A stretch of 7,634 bases of DNA from Lentisphaeria bacterium (GTDB lineage Bacteria; Verrucomicrobiota; Lentisphaeria; Victivallales; UBA1829): assembly GCA_017504325.1 (NCBI GenBank), contig JAFVRL010000017.1, positions 1-7,634 on the forward strand, in the 5' to 3' direction. Below the pieces are notes generated by a model. It was given only the letters and a program-made list of their open reading frames with translations, had not been told where the DNA came from and made no database searches. The translations under genes and the position numbers were made by a program. Numbering within the stretch: position 1 is the first letter of the stretch; every line of letters begins with the position of its first letter. Positions 1-5,942 of this stretch are shown here, piece after piece.

Positions 1-42
1 AGAAGGCGGATCATGGTATTTCTGCCGTTGAAAAAGGAATGA
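1..42 (+). CDS. Possible 3' end of an upstream gene (partial)
   Basis: Frame 1 is open from the window edge and ends with TGA at 40-42; the visible residues are RRRIMVFLPLKKE. The stop lies five bases before the preferred start of the lipoprotein gene (ATG at 48), which is typical operon spacing. Only 13 residues are visible, so no family can be named. The frame of the lipoprotein gene is also open to the edge, so this assignment is tentative. Confidence 0.3.
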   Translation, partial: RRRIMVFLPLKKE

Positions 43-47
43 AAAAG

Positions 48-587
48 ATGAAAAAGAACATTACAAAAGCAAGTTATACAGCCATTCTTTTCCTTCTGGC
101 TTTTCTTCTTTCCTCCTGTACAGTTGTACGGGAAAATACAGAGGAACCGGTAAAATTGAAAAATGCTCTGGAAGAGATCCGGAAAAATAAAGCAGGAGGA
201 AAAAGTAAAACAGAAGCTCAAAACACGGGAAAGGATGAGGCAAAGATCCTTGAAGAATATAAGTACGGCAGAAAACTTGTAAAGGCATTTATTGCCGGAG
301 AGAGCCGTACATTCGTAAAACTTCTTCCTGCCAGACTGCAGAAAGAATTTGATCATAAAAAATTTGAAGCCACAAGGAAAGCTGTGATTGAAACCATTGG
401 AGAACCGGTCTCCTACCGTTATATCACAGCATTGGAAATGACCTCTGTGACTCCCCATATCTGGGCAATACGCTTCAGCAGGATCAGCCGGGATGAAAAG
501 GAGGAATATTTCAGCGAAATGCTTTTCAGGGTCATTACCGGAACACTGGATGGTAAACCCTATATCATTGGTTTTAACTTTTTCTGA
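48..587 (+). CDS. Small predicted lipoprotein of unknown function
   Basis: The product has 179 residues from ATG 48. This start is preferred because AAGGA at 34-38 lies nine bases upstream; an in-frame ATG at 39 would have almost no spacing to it. The N-terminus is a lipoprotein signal: basic residues, a hydrophobic stretch (AILFLLAFLL), then the lipobox LSSC with the lipidated cysteine at residue 24. A lysine- and glutamate-rich linker follows, to about residue 70. The C-terminal part (about 75-179) mixes a helical segment with strand-like segments ending in GKPYIIGFNFF, and looks like a compact alpha+beta domain, possibly NTF2-like or DUF3887-like; this is a weak impression. A small lipoprotein directly before a secretin gene recalls the PilP-PilQ order of type IV pilus operons, but I see no PilP sequence signature. 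It may be a periplasm-facing accessory of the secretins. Confidence 0.8.
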   Translation: MKKNITKASYTAILFLLAFLLSSCTVVRENTEEPVKLKNALEEIRKNKAGGKSKTEAQNTGKDEAKILEEYKYGRKLVKAFIAGESRTFVKLLPARLQKEFDHKKFEATRKAVIETIGEPVSYRYITALEMTSVTPHIWAIRFSRISRDEKEEYFSEMLFRVITGTLDGKPYIIGFNFF

Positions 588-596
588 ATTTATAAA
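568..596 (+). promoter_or_regulatory. Candidate sigma-70-type promoter for the secretin genes
   Basis: TTGGTT (568-573) and TATAAA (591-596) are separated by 17 bases. The -10 matches the consensus at five of six positions, the -35 at only three. It overlaps the end of the lipoprotein gene. Transcripts would start near 603 and carry a leader of about 105 bases that contains the hairpin at 612-689. The call is weak because A/T-rich sequence gives such matches by chance. Confidence 0.25.
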
Positions 597-611
597 AATC
601 AAATAAAACAT

Positions 612-689
612 CTGCTGAAAAATTCTTTCCTTGTGCAACAGAGTCGCTGATACCGGTTCGGTATCGGACAGGGGAGGGATTTTTTGCAG
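612..689 (+). terminator. Long terminator-like hairpin (possible attenuator) before the secretin genes
   Basis: An inner 9-bp stem pairs 647-655 with 659-667 around a three-base loop (core GATACCG/CGGTATC). An outer 12-bp stem pairs 623-634 with 668-679, with several G-U pairs. T6 (680-685) follows at once, opposite an A5 run at 618-622, and CTGC (612-615) can close with GCAG (686-689). The order stem then U-tract fits an intrinsic terminator. It ends only eight bases before the Shine-Dalgarno of the next gene, so either the secretin genes are read through it or it acts as an attenuator. No known riboswitch class is recognised. Confidence 0.5.
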
Positions 690-707
690 TAAATTCCAGG
701 AGGAATA

Positions 708-2297
708 ATGAAATTCAAATGTGTCAACACATTGCTGGCGATCCTTTTTGTCAGCACATTCTGTGCTTTTGCTCTTAAAGGCGCAGAAAAAACAAATGCA
801 GTAAAGGATACCGAAGGTGTCCGTACGATCCGTTTGCTTCAGGATGATGCACATGTGCGTTTTGAAAGCAAAGTGTATGTTCTTTCCAAAGCATCCGCAC
901 AGGACATTCTGCCCTTTGTCCGTTCTGCTGTTGCAAGGTATCATGTCAATTCATCTGTGAGCATCATCACTGACGGAACAAAGCGTCAGGCGATCCTTGT
1001 TTCCACCGGAAAAGAGTTTCTCCCCTATGTGAATGCCATTGTTGCCGCTCTTGACCGTGCCGGAAAAAACAGCGGTAAAAATGATATTTCAGGTACCGGA
1101 CTTATGCGTATAGCCTATGCTCCCTCCTACCGTGCCGCCACGCAGTTTTCTTCCATTATAGACAATATCCTCTCCTCCGGAGCAGGCAGGGCCTATGTGA
1201 ATACCGATACCAATACCATTTTCTGGCGCGATCAGAAGAAGGCTGCGGAAAATACTCTTTCCTGGCTTACCAGACTTGACCGTCCTCTTCCCCAGGTCTC
1301 TATCCGTCTCAATTATTACGAATTGAGAGACAGTGACCTGAAAGACTGGGGACTGGATTATCTTGCATGGAAAAACGGTCCCGGAGTAAATCTTTTGAAT
1401 GTAGGATACAATGCCGGAAAACTTGCTGTCAATGAAGTCCTCAACGGCGCCAGTACACTGGTAAGTTTTGCAGGCGTCAATACCTGGGGGCTGGGCGGCT
1501 TTTTCTCTGCCCCCTCTTTTGATTTGAGTTTTATCCGCTGTCTTCAGCAGTCCGGTAATGCCAGTATTACCGCTCATGCAAGTCTCACCATGCTCAATAC
1601 TCCTGTTGCCACAGAAGATGATTATATCGCCCTTCTTCAGAAACAGGCAAAGAATCCTGCTTCCGCCCAGACCCTTTACCGGGTAAGCATGACTCCCGAA
1701 TATCAGAACATCTCCAAAAATACTCTGGGCAGATCTCTTATCGGAAAGAGCTATTATGAAGATGCCAATGGTAATAAACACGGTGATCCCCCGGAACTGG
1801 AGGCAAAGTTCCTCAACCCCTTTGTCTGTTTTGAGATCGGCAAAAAAGATGAAGATAAAGATGGGTTCATCCCCTCCAATCCTGAATTTTACGCCCGCCC
1901 CAACCGTCTGAAAAACAATGGCGGAGTGATCTTTGATTATTCCCTCAACTTCAAAGGCGTCGTGGAACGGGGCAATACCGGAACGGAATTGAGCAACTCC
2001 ACCGTGTTTACCGGTTCTGCCACATTGGGTTTCGGGTTGGAAAAAGTGCTTGCTGTGTATGAAAAAGAAAATGATGTGGAACAGACCATCGGACTGCCTG
2101 TCCTCTGCCGTATTCCCGTTCTCAAATATCTTTTCAGCACAGTGACTACCATCAAGGAACGCACCTATATCATTGTTACTGCCGAGGCGGAACTTATCCA
2201 TCCTGATGCTTCCGGATTGAAACCTGTCAGTGAAAGCACCGGGATCAAACGCCGTATTGAAAATCCTTTCAAGGTCGAAAAAGAAGGAAATAAATAA
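708..2297 (+). CDS. Secretin-family outer-membrane protein with signal peptide
   Basis: The product has 529 residues; AGGAGG at 698-703 sets the start. Residues 1-22 form a Sec signal peptide ending AFA. Two repeated alpha/beta modules at about 57-116 and 132-193 resemble the periplasmic N-domains of GspD/PilQ secretins; both end in an LDR-type motif. DRPLPQV at 191-197 is the usual junction to the secretin core. Around 284 the segment NASITAHASLTMLNTPVA matches the secretin strand normally reading N-x-L-S-x-P-R-x-x-x-x-N-N. The C-terminal hallmark is GLPVLCRIPVLKYLF at 462-476, followed by the final strand RTYIIVTAEAELI. The VIGGL motif that usually precedes the hallmark is degenerate. Secretins form outer-membrane gates for type II/III secretion, type IV pili or phage export; which system this serves cannot be told, as no ATPase or pseudopilin gene is in the window. 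It is two bases from the next secretin gene. Confidence 0.85.
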   Translation: MKFKCVNTLLAILFVSTFCAFALKGAEKTNAVKDTEGVRTIRLLQDDAHVRFESKVYVLSKASAQDILPFVRSAVARYHVNSSVSIITDGTKRQAILVSTGKEFLPYVNAIVAALDRAGKNSGKNDISGTGLMRIAYAPSYRAATQFSSIIDNILSSGAGRAYVNTDTNTIFWRDQKKAAENTLSWLTRLDRPLPQVSIRLNYYELRDSDLKDWGLDYLAWKNGPGVNLLNVGYNAGKLAVNEVLNGASTLVSFAGVNTWGLGGFFSAPSFDLSFIRCLQQSGNASITAHASLTMLNTPVATEDDYIALLQKQAKNPASAQTLYRVSMTPEYQNISKNTLGRSLIGKSYYEDANGNKHGDPPELEAKFLNPFVCFEIGKKDEDKDGFIPSNPEFYARPNRLKNNGGVIFDYSLNFKGVVERGNTGTELSNSTVFTGSATLGFGLEKVLAVYEKENDVEQTIGLPVLCRIPVLKYLFSTVTTIKERTYIIVTAEAELIHPDASGLKPVSESTGIKRRIENPFKVEKEGNK

Positions 2298-2299
2298 CC

Positions 2300-4489
2300 A
2301 TGAAAAAAATCGTTTGCAAATATATCGTTCTTTCCACAGCGGCAGTCCTTCTTGCCGGTTGCCATAATCAGAACACCAGTTCCCGCCCTGTATTTGTTCC
2401 TTCTGCCGGAAGTATGAACAATACACCTGTGCCTCTTTCCATTACTCCCAATGCTATTGCCGGCGTTCCTAAAAATCTCAACAGCAGTGTCAGCGGCGGC
2501 TATGCCCCCACCAATGTGCAGGCACAGTTGAAGATCGATGTAAAGGAAGGCACAAAGGAAGTCAAAGTCATCCGGGATAATACCGATCCTTTTGTGATCA
2601 CCAAGCCCTATGTCCTTAAATATGCTGATCCCTATGCTGTCCGCAGTTATCTGGAAGCCGCAGTGGGGGCCCGCAGTGTGGCAAGCAGTCCTGCACAGGC
2701 TACTGCTGTAAAATATGCTGATGGTACAGGAGTTGTTCTTGTGGCTGCCGAGGCCTACCGTTTCCAGGATTCTGAAGACGGCAAAGGCATTGATAAGATC
2801 GTAAAGGCTCTGGACAGACCCAATCTTTCTTTCCTGCCTGAAGCGGATATCCATATTTATTTCCCCCGCATCAGCAGAGCGTTCACTTTGAAATCCATGC
2901 TGGAAAAAGTGGGTTCTTCCGCTACGGACAGTCAGTTTGCCGTTCTGCCCGGTTCCATTATGGTGGATGCGGAACTTAACGCCCTTATCGTAAAAGCTCC
3001 CAAATGGAATTTCCTGGATATGCTTGCCATGCTCCGTAAGTATGACAGACCCATTCCGGAAGTGAAAGTCTCCTACCGTGTCATTGAGATCTATGCAGAA
3101 AATGATGACAGGATCGGTATAGACTTCCAGAGCTGGAAAAACAATGACGGTGTGGATCTCTTTTCCACCGGTACTATCGCCCGCCGCAACTGGGGATCTT
3201 TCTTTACTTCCGGCATCCAGCCCACCGGCAGCAACGATACCTATTTCTGGAACTTCAATCCCAAATGGAACACCCGCTATCTGGACTTCCTCACCTCCAT
3301 AGGCAAAGCCAAATGCCTTGCACAGGGTGTGATCGTTGCCCAGAACAGAAAACCCTCCAGCATTCAGGTGAACAGCGGTTTCTTCTATGACCGTACCAGT
3401 TATATCGCAGGTGCAAAATCCATTGCTGAAGGTACAACCGAATTTGCCTATACCGATGTAAATCCTGATACCATCCAGCGTGAAGCCGTTACCAAAATCA
3501 TGCCCGGCGAGATCCTCAATAAGTTCTACTCCGGTCTGGATTCTTCTGAAAGGTATTTCTACTATTTCACTCCTGCCGGATATACTCTGCGTATGATGGG
3601 GACACAGACCACCACCAATACTTATAAAGACGCTTCTGCCGTAGCTTACAAGACCGCTTATGATAAAGCCTATAATACCATTTATCAGACGGTTCTCACC
3701 CAGAATCTGCAGGAAGTTGCCGCCGGAAAAATGTCTCCTGAAAGTGCTGTGACCGCTGCAAAAGCTGCTGCCGATGCACAGGTGAATACGATCCTTGCCC
3801 GGCAGGGGATCGGTCAGCCCGGAAGTCCCCTTTCCCAATTCCTCACCGGAACAGTGAATGCAGATGGTTCCATGACCACCGGTACTTACACCAATGTGGA
3901 CTGGACAAGCCATGACTCCGCTCCCGGGATCATTCACGGCGGACTTCAGTACCCCATGGTGAAAGACGGTTTCAAATTTGAGTTGAGTGTTCTGCCTGTT
4001 GTTACCGGAAAAGCTGCCAAGATCCGTTTCGATCTTGCCAGTATCTCCCTTCTCGGCTGGAACTCTGACGGCTCTGCCCGTACAAGCAAATCTGAAACAG
4101 CTACAACTGTTCAGATCGGCAGAAATGCAAAAGAATTTGTTATCGGCGGTTTGAGAAAATCGGAATCCGTCCGCGGTACGACCGGTTTGCCCTTCCTGAA
4201 AGATTTGAGCGTTGTCGGCAGATTTTTCTCCACCGAATCTGAATCCATCAAACAGTCCCAGCTGGTGCTTATTGCCCGTATCGAACCTGTGGAAACAGAT
4301 ACACAGATCTCTGAAAATCTGCGTAAGGATGTAAAAGATATGGTCAAAGGCGTGAATAAAGGCATGTCCAGTCGCGTAGGAAATATGTTCTTCGGTCAGT
4401 ACGGTCTGGATGAAGACAGAGGACCCCGCAAGGAAAGACTTGAACGCGTTGGAAACATCATCAACGATGAGTATAAAGAACTGAAATAA
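2300..4489 (+). CDS. Secretin-family lipoprotein (liposecretin-like) with a large insertion
   Basis: The product has 729 residues. A lipoprotein signal ends in the lipobox LAGC with lipidated C21. A low-complexity Ser/Pro/Asn linker follows, then periplasmic N-like modules (about 98-175 and 185-250) and the junction DRPIPEV at 249-255. The early secretin strands read GKAKCLAQGVIVAQNRKPSSIQV (ending 357). Late strands run from GFKFELSVLP (557) through FVIGGL to GLPFLKDLSVVGRFF (629-643) and SQLVLIARIEPV. Between early and late strands lie about 200 residues where secretins usually have a few dozen, including an Ala-rich helical part (about 441-501). A charged tail of about 60 residues follows the barrel. 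Lipidated secretins such as HxcQ of Pseudomonas reach the outer membrane without a separate pilotin; that may hold here. A GA-rich Shine-Dalgarno lies inside the end of the upstream gene, suggesting coupled translation. Confidence 0.87.
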   Translation: MKKIVCKYIVLSTAAVLLAGCHNQNTSSRPVFVPSAGSMNNTPVPLSITPNAIAGVPKNLNSSVSGGYAPTNVQAQLKIDVKEGTKEVKVIRDNTDPFVITKPYVLKYADPYAVRSYLEAAVGARSVASSPAQATAVKYADGTGVVLVAAEAYRFQDSEDGKGIDKIVKALDRPNLSFLPEADIHIYFPRISRAFTLKSMLEKVGSSATDSQFAVLPGSIMVDAELNALIVKAPKWNFLDMLAMLRKYDRPIPEVKVSYRVIEIYAENDDRIGIDFQSWKNNDGVDLFSTGTIARRNWGSFFTSGIQPTGSNDTYFWNFNPKWNTRYLDFLTSIGKAKCLAQGVIVAQNRKPSSIQVNSGFFYDRTSYIAGAKSIAEGTTEFAYTDVNPDTIQREAVTKIMPGEILNKFYSGLDSSERYFYYFTPAGYTLRMMGTQTTTNTYKDASAVAYKTAYDKAYNTIYQTVLTQNLQEVAAGKMSPESAVTAAKAAADAQVNTILARQGIGQPGSPLSQFLTGTVNADGSMTTGTYTNVDWTSHDSAPGIIHGGLQYPMVKDGFKFELSVLPVVTGKAAKIRFDLASISLLGWNSDGSARTSKSETATTVQIGRNAKEFVIGGLRKSESVRGTTGLPFLKDLSVVGRFFSTESESIKQSQLVLIARIEPVETDTQISENLRKDVKDMVKGVNKGMSSRVGNMFFGQYGLDEDRGPRKERLERVGNIINDEYKELK

Positions 4490-4499
4490 ATCAAAGAAA

Positions 4500-4531
4500 A
4501 TGATCCGGCAGATCCGTTTCTGCCGGATCAT
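4500..4531. repeat. Perfect 13-bp inverted repeat between secretin and marR-type genes
   Basis: ATGATCCGGCAGA (4500-4512) and TCTGCCGGATCAT (4519-4531) are perfectly complementary around a six-base spacer, TCCGTT. No T-tract follows on the + strand, so it is not a standard terminator for the secretin genes. On the - strand TTTTCTTTGATTT follows, so it could stop antisense transcripts. It ends 24 bases before the regulator's start codon, so an mRNA-processing or stabilising hairpin, or an operator for autoregulation, is equally possible. Confidence 0.75.
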
Positions 4532-4555
4532 GGAAAACGGCAAAGGAGAACAGAC

Positions 4556-5089
4556 ATGGAAAAAAAGAATACCATACACCTTTCCGGAAAAAAAGATGCT
4601 GCATCCGGAAAGGAGCTTTGCGTGACAAATCCCGTTCAGGGACCTGTTGAGGTTTTCAAAAAAATGTGCCGTCTTCTGGAAACCTACCGGCATAAATTTC
4701 TGTGTGAGGACCGGAAACATTCTTCCGGTATCGTCTCCATCCCCCAGCAGCAATATACTCATCTTATGATGATCCGTTTTGCCTTGCCCTGCAATCTTTC
4801 AAAGATCATGGAGATCACCGGATTGACTTCTGCCGGTGCCTCTCTTTTTGTCAATAAACTTGTACAGAAAGAGATCCTGATCCGCATTGAAGATCCCAAA
4901 GACAGACGCAATGTCATCATCTCTCTTTCTCCTGCTGCCAAAGAGGAGATCGGAGAGATCGATAACCGTTTGAACCGGTATTTATGCAAGCATTTTGAGT
5001 CCTGTACGGAAGAGGAACTCCTTATTTTACAGAAAGCAAGTCTTATTGTCTGCAGTAAGTTGAACGCTCTTCCCGGTAATAAGGATTGA
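4556..5089 (+). CDS. MarR-family transcriptional regulator, cysteine-rich
   Basis: The product has 177 residues from ATG 4556 (AAAGGAG at 4542-4548). A GTG at 4622 is also preceded by AAAGGAG (4609-4615) six bases away and would give 155 residues, nearer the usual MarR length; either start may be used. The winged helix is clear. LPCNLSKIMEITGLTSAGASLFVNKLVQKE (about 77-106) forms the helix-turn-helix, and the wing carries the family signature DPKDRRN (113-119) followed by VIISLSPAAKE. Flanking helices at about 30-50 and 140-170 would form the dimer interface. It has seven cysteines (22, 38, 50, 79, 144, 150, 166). MarR proteins usually repress genes and release DNA on ligand binding or, in OhrR-type members, cysteine oxidation; redox sensing is only inferred here. 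The gene lies 66 bases after the secretins and upstream of the small heat-shock operon, either of which it could regulate. Confidence 0.9.
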   Translation: MEKKNTIHLSGKKDAASGKELCVTNPVQGPVEVFKKMCRLLETYRHKFLCEDRKHSSGIVSIPQQQYTHLMMIRFALPCNLSKIMEITGLTSAGASLFVNKLVQKEILIRIEDPKDRRNVIISLSPAAKEEIGEIDNRLNRYLCKHFESCTEEELLILQKASLIVCSKLNALPGNKD

Positions 5090-5117
5090 GTTTTCTGCTT
5101 TCCGGTTATACTGTCAA

Positions 5118-5153
5118 CCCGGGGTGCTGTTACAGCCTTCCGGGATTTTTTTT
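5118..5153 (+). terminator. Intrinsic terminator after the MarR-type gene
   Basis: CCCGGGG (5118-5124) pairs with TTCCGGG (5138-5144, two G-U pairs). After one mismatch GCTG (5126-5129) pairs with CAGC (5133-5136) around the loop TTA. Eight T residues follow at 5146-5153 after a single A. It begins 28 bases after the stop codon and separates the regulator from the heat-shock operon, which therefore needs its own promoter. Confidence 0.85.
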
Positions 5154-5165
5154 GCAGTTGAGTGT

Positions 5166-5180
5166 GACATAATGTCTCTT
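5166..5180. promoter_or_regulatory. Palindromic operator/enhancer site 1
   Basis: GACATAATGTCTCTT occurs here and again at 5212. Its first 11 bases are a perfect dyad, GACAT-A-ATGTC, and one more G/C pair flanks it. The centre (5171) is about 195 bases upstream of the start predicted for the sigma-54 promoter, within the usual range for enhancer-binding activators. A weak TTGAGT (5158) and TATTCT (5180) pair would place it between -35 and -10, so a repressor operator is an alternative reading. Confidence 0.7.
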
Positions 5181-5211
5181 ATTCTAATATTTTTTTGGTA
5201 TGGAGATGTGG

Positions 5212-5226
5212 GACATAATGTCTCTT
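5212..5226. promoter_or_regulatory. Palindromic operator/enhancer site 2
   Basis: This is the second exact copy of GACATAATGTCTCTT, 46 bp downstream of the first and in the same orientation. Its centre (5217) is about 149 bases upstream of the predicted sigma-54 start. Two identical dyads in a non-coding region argue for a dimeric DNA-binding protein acting at both, probably cooperatively. Confidence 0.7.
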
Positions 5227-5243
5227 TTGCTTTGTCTGTCTTT

Positions 5244-5316
5244 TCTGCCCGGTGAATGAGAAAAAAGTAAAACGGGAAAAATATGGGAGAGGTTTTTCTG
5301 TATGTTTCCGGGCAGA
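5244..5316. repeat. Widely spaced 9-bp inverted repeat upstream of the sigma-54 promoter
   Basis: TCTGCCCGG (5244-5252) and CCGGGCAGA (5308-5316) are exact reverse complements 55 bases apart. The repeat sits between the twin palindromes and the promoter. It could be two half-sites or a stem in a longer transcript. Nine matching bases at this distance can also arise by chance. Confidence 0.35.
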
Positions 5317-5338
5317 TCCGGGGAATGTATCTGAAAAG

Positions 5339-5355
5339 TTGGCACGCTGTTTGCT
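5339..5355 (+). promoter_or_regulatory. Sigma-54 (-24/-12) promoter of the small heat-shock operon
   Basis: The sequence reads TTGGCACG, four bases (CTGT), then TTGCT. The invariant GG (5341-5342) and GC (5353-5354) are exactly ten bases apart, and every position of the core consensus TGGCAC-N5-TTGC is matched. Transcription should start near 5366, giving a leader of about 66 bases before the ATG at 5432. Sigma-54 promoters need an enhancer-bound ATPase activator; the twin palindromes upstream are the obvious candidate sites. A sigma-54 promoter has also been reported for the E. coli small heat-shock gene ibpB. Confidence 0.85.
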
Positions 5356-5386
5356 ATAAGGAAAAGTGTGCTTCAGAAAATCAGGA

Positions 5387-5407
5387 TCCGGTCCGGGGGA
5401 GACCGGG
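5387..5407 (+). other. Small hairpin in the 5' leader of the heat-shock operon
   Basis: CCGGTC (5388-5393) pairs with GACCGG (5401-5406) around a purine-rich seven-base loop, with a flanking T-G pair. It lies between the predicted start and the Shine-Dalgarno AGGAGG (5421-5426), which it leaves exposed. It does not look like a ROSE or fourU RNA thermometer. Confidence 0.4.
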
Positions 5408-5431
5408 AAAAAATAACAAAAGGAGGCAGGA

Positions 5432-5902
5432 ATGAATATGCTTGCAAGAAACGAAAACAACTGGGGCAGGGAACTTAAAAATTTCAACAGTATGATGGAT
5501 CTCTTCATAAAAGAGATGGGGTTGAGACCTGCAAAATGGTTTGATGAGGCTCTTGACAATCATTTGCAGGTGACTGTGGATGAAAAAACAGTAACGGCTG
5601 TTTTGCCCTGCGCCGGATGCAAAGGAAGTGATTTTGAAGTGGAAGTTGTGGGGGATATGCTCAATGTGACTTTCAAACACTCATCCTGTAATTGCGGAGA
5701 AGAGGGGAAGGAAGAGAAAAAGGAAAAACATTTTATAACAAAGGAACGCTGTATCAGGGAATTTTCCGAAAGCATCCGTATTCCGGTTCCTGTAAACGGA
5801 CTTGAGGCAACGGCAAAATATGAAGATGGCGTACTTTCCGTAATCATTCCCAGAGTGGGAGTGGAGGAAAAAAAGCTCCATACCGTAAAAGTCAATGGTT
5901 GA
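5432..5902 (+). CDS. Small heat-shock protein (Hsp20/alpha-crystallin) with CxxC and CxC motifs
   Basis: The product has 156 residues; AGGAGG at 5421-5426 is five bases before the ATG. Residues 1-40 are the variable N-terminal arm. The alpha-crystallin domain spans about 44-142 and ends with the family signature YEDGVLSVIIPR (130-141, with GVL at 133-135). The C-terminal V152-K-V154 can act as the IxI-type docking motif. Such proteins are ATP-independent holdases that bind unfolding proteins in the cytoplasm as large oligomers. The usual loop 'LPGvkkeDi' reads LPCAGCKGSDF, giving C60-x-x-C63. The dimerisation loop carries C86-N-C88 and a highly charged stretch, and C107 lies in the strand after it. 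Five cysteines in a family normally poor in them suggest metal binding or a redox switch (inference). It is the first gene of an operon with a second Hsp20 gene 40 bases downstream. Confidence 0.92.
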   Translation: MNMLARNENNWGRELKNFNSMMDLFIKEMGLRPAKWFDEALDNHLQVTVDEKTVTAVLPCAGCKGSDFEVEVVGDMLNVTFKHSSCNCGEEGKEEKKEKHFITKERCIREFSESIRIPVPVNGLEATAKYEDGVLSVIIPRVGVEEKKLHTVKVNG

Positions 5903-5942
5903 TGACCGTAAAGATATAAATATACTGAAAGGAGAATGAAAA

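Noticed and set aside
1089..2426. A 445-codon open frame on the - strand opposite the first secretin gene.
   Set aside because: It shows no recognisable domain and is explained as a shadow of the secretin reading frame.
2165..4762. An 865-codon open frame on the - strand opposite the second secretin gene.
   Set aside because: It lies opposite a clear secretin gene with recognisable motifs. Its own translation is rich in Cys, His, Phe and Gly with no domain, and stop-poor antisense frames arise from codon bias.
5366..5431. An RNA thermometer in the leader of the Hsp20 operon.
   Set aside because: The Shine-Dalgarno AGGAGG has no complementary stretch in the leader, neither a U-rich fourU element nor a ROSE-like one; the only hairpin leaves it exposed.
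5090..5431. CIRCE or HspR (HAIR) operators for heat-shock control.
   Set aside because: Neither TTAGCACTC-N9-GAGTGCTAA nor CTTGAGT-N7-ACTCAAG is present; the palindromes found have a different sequence.
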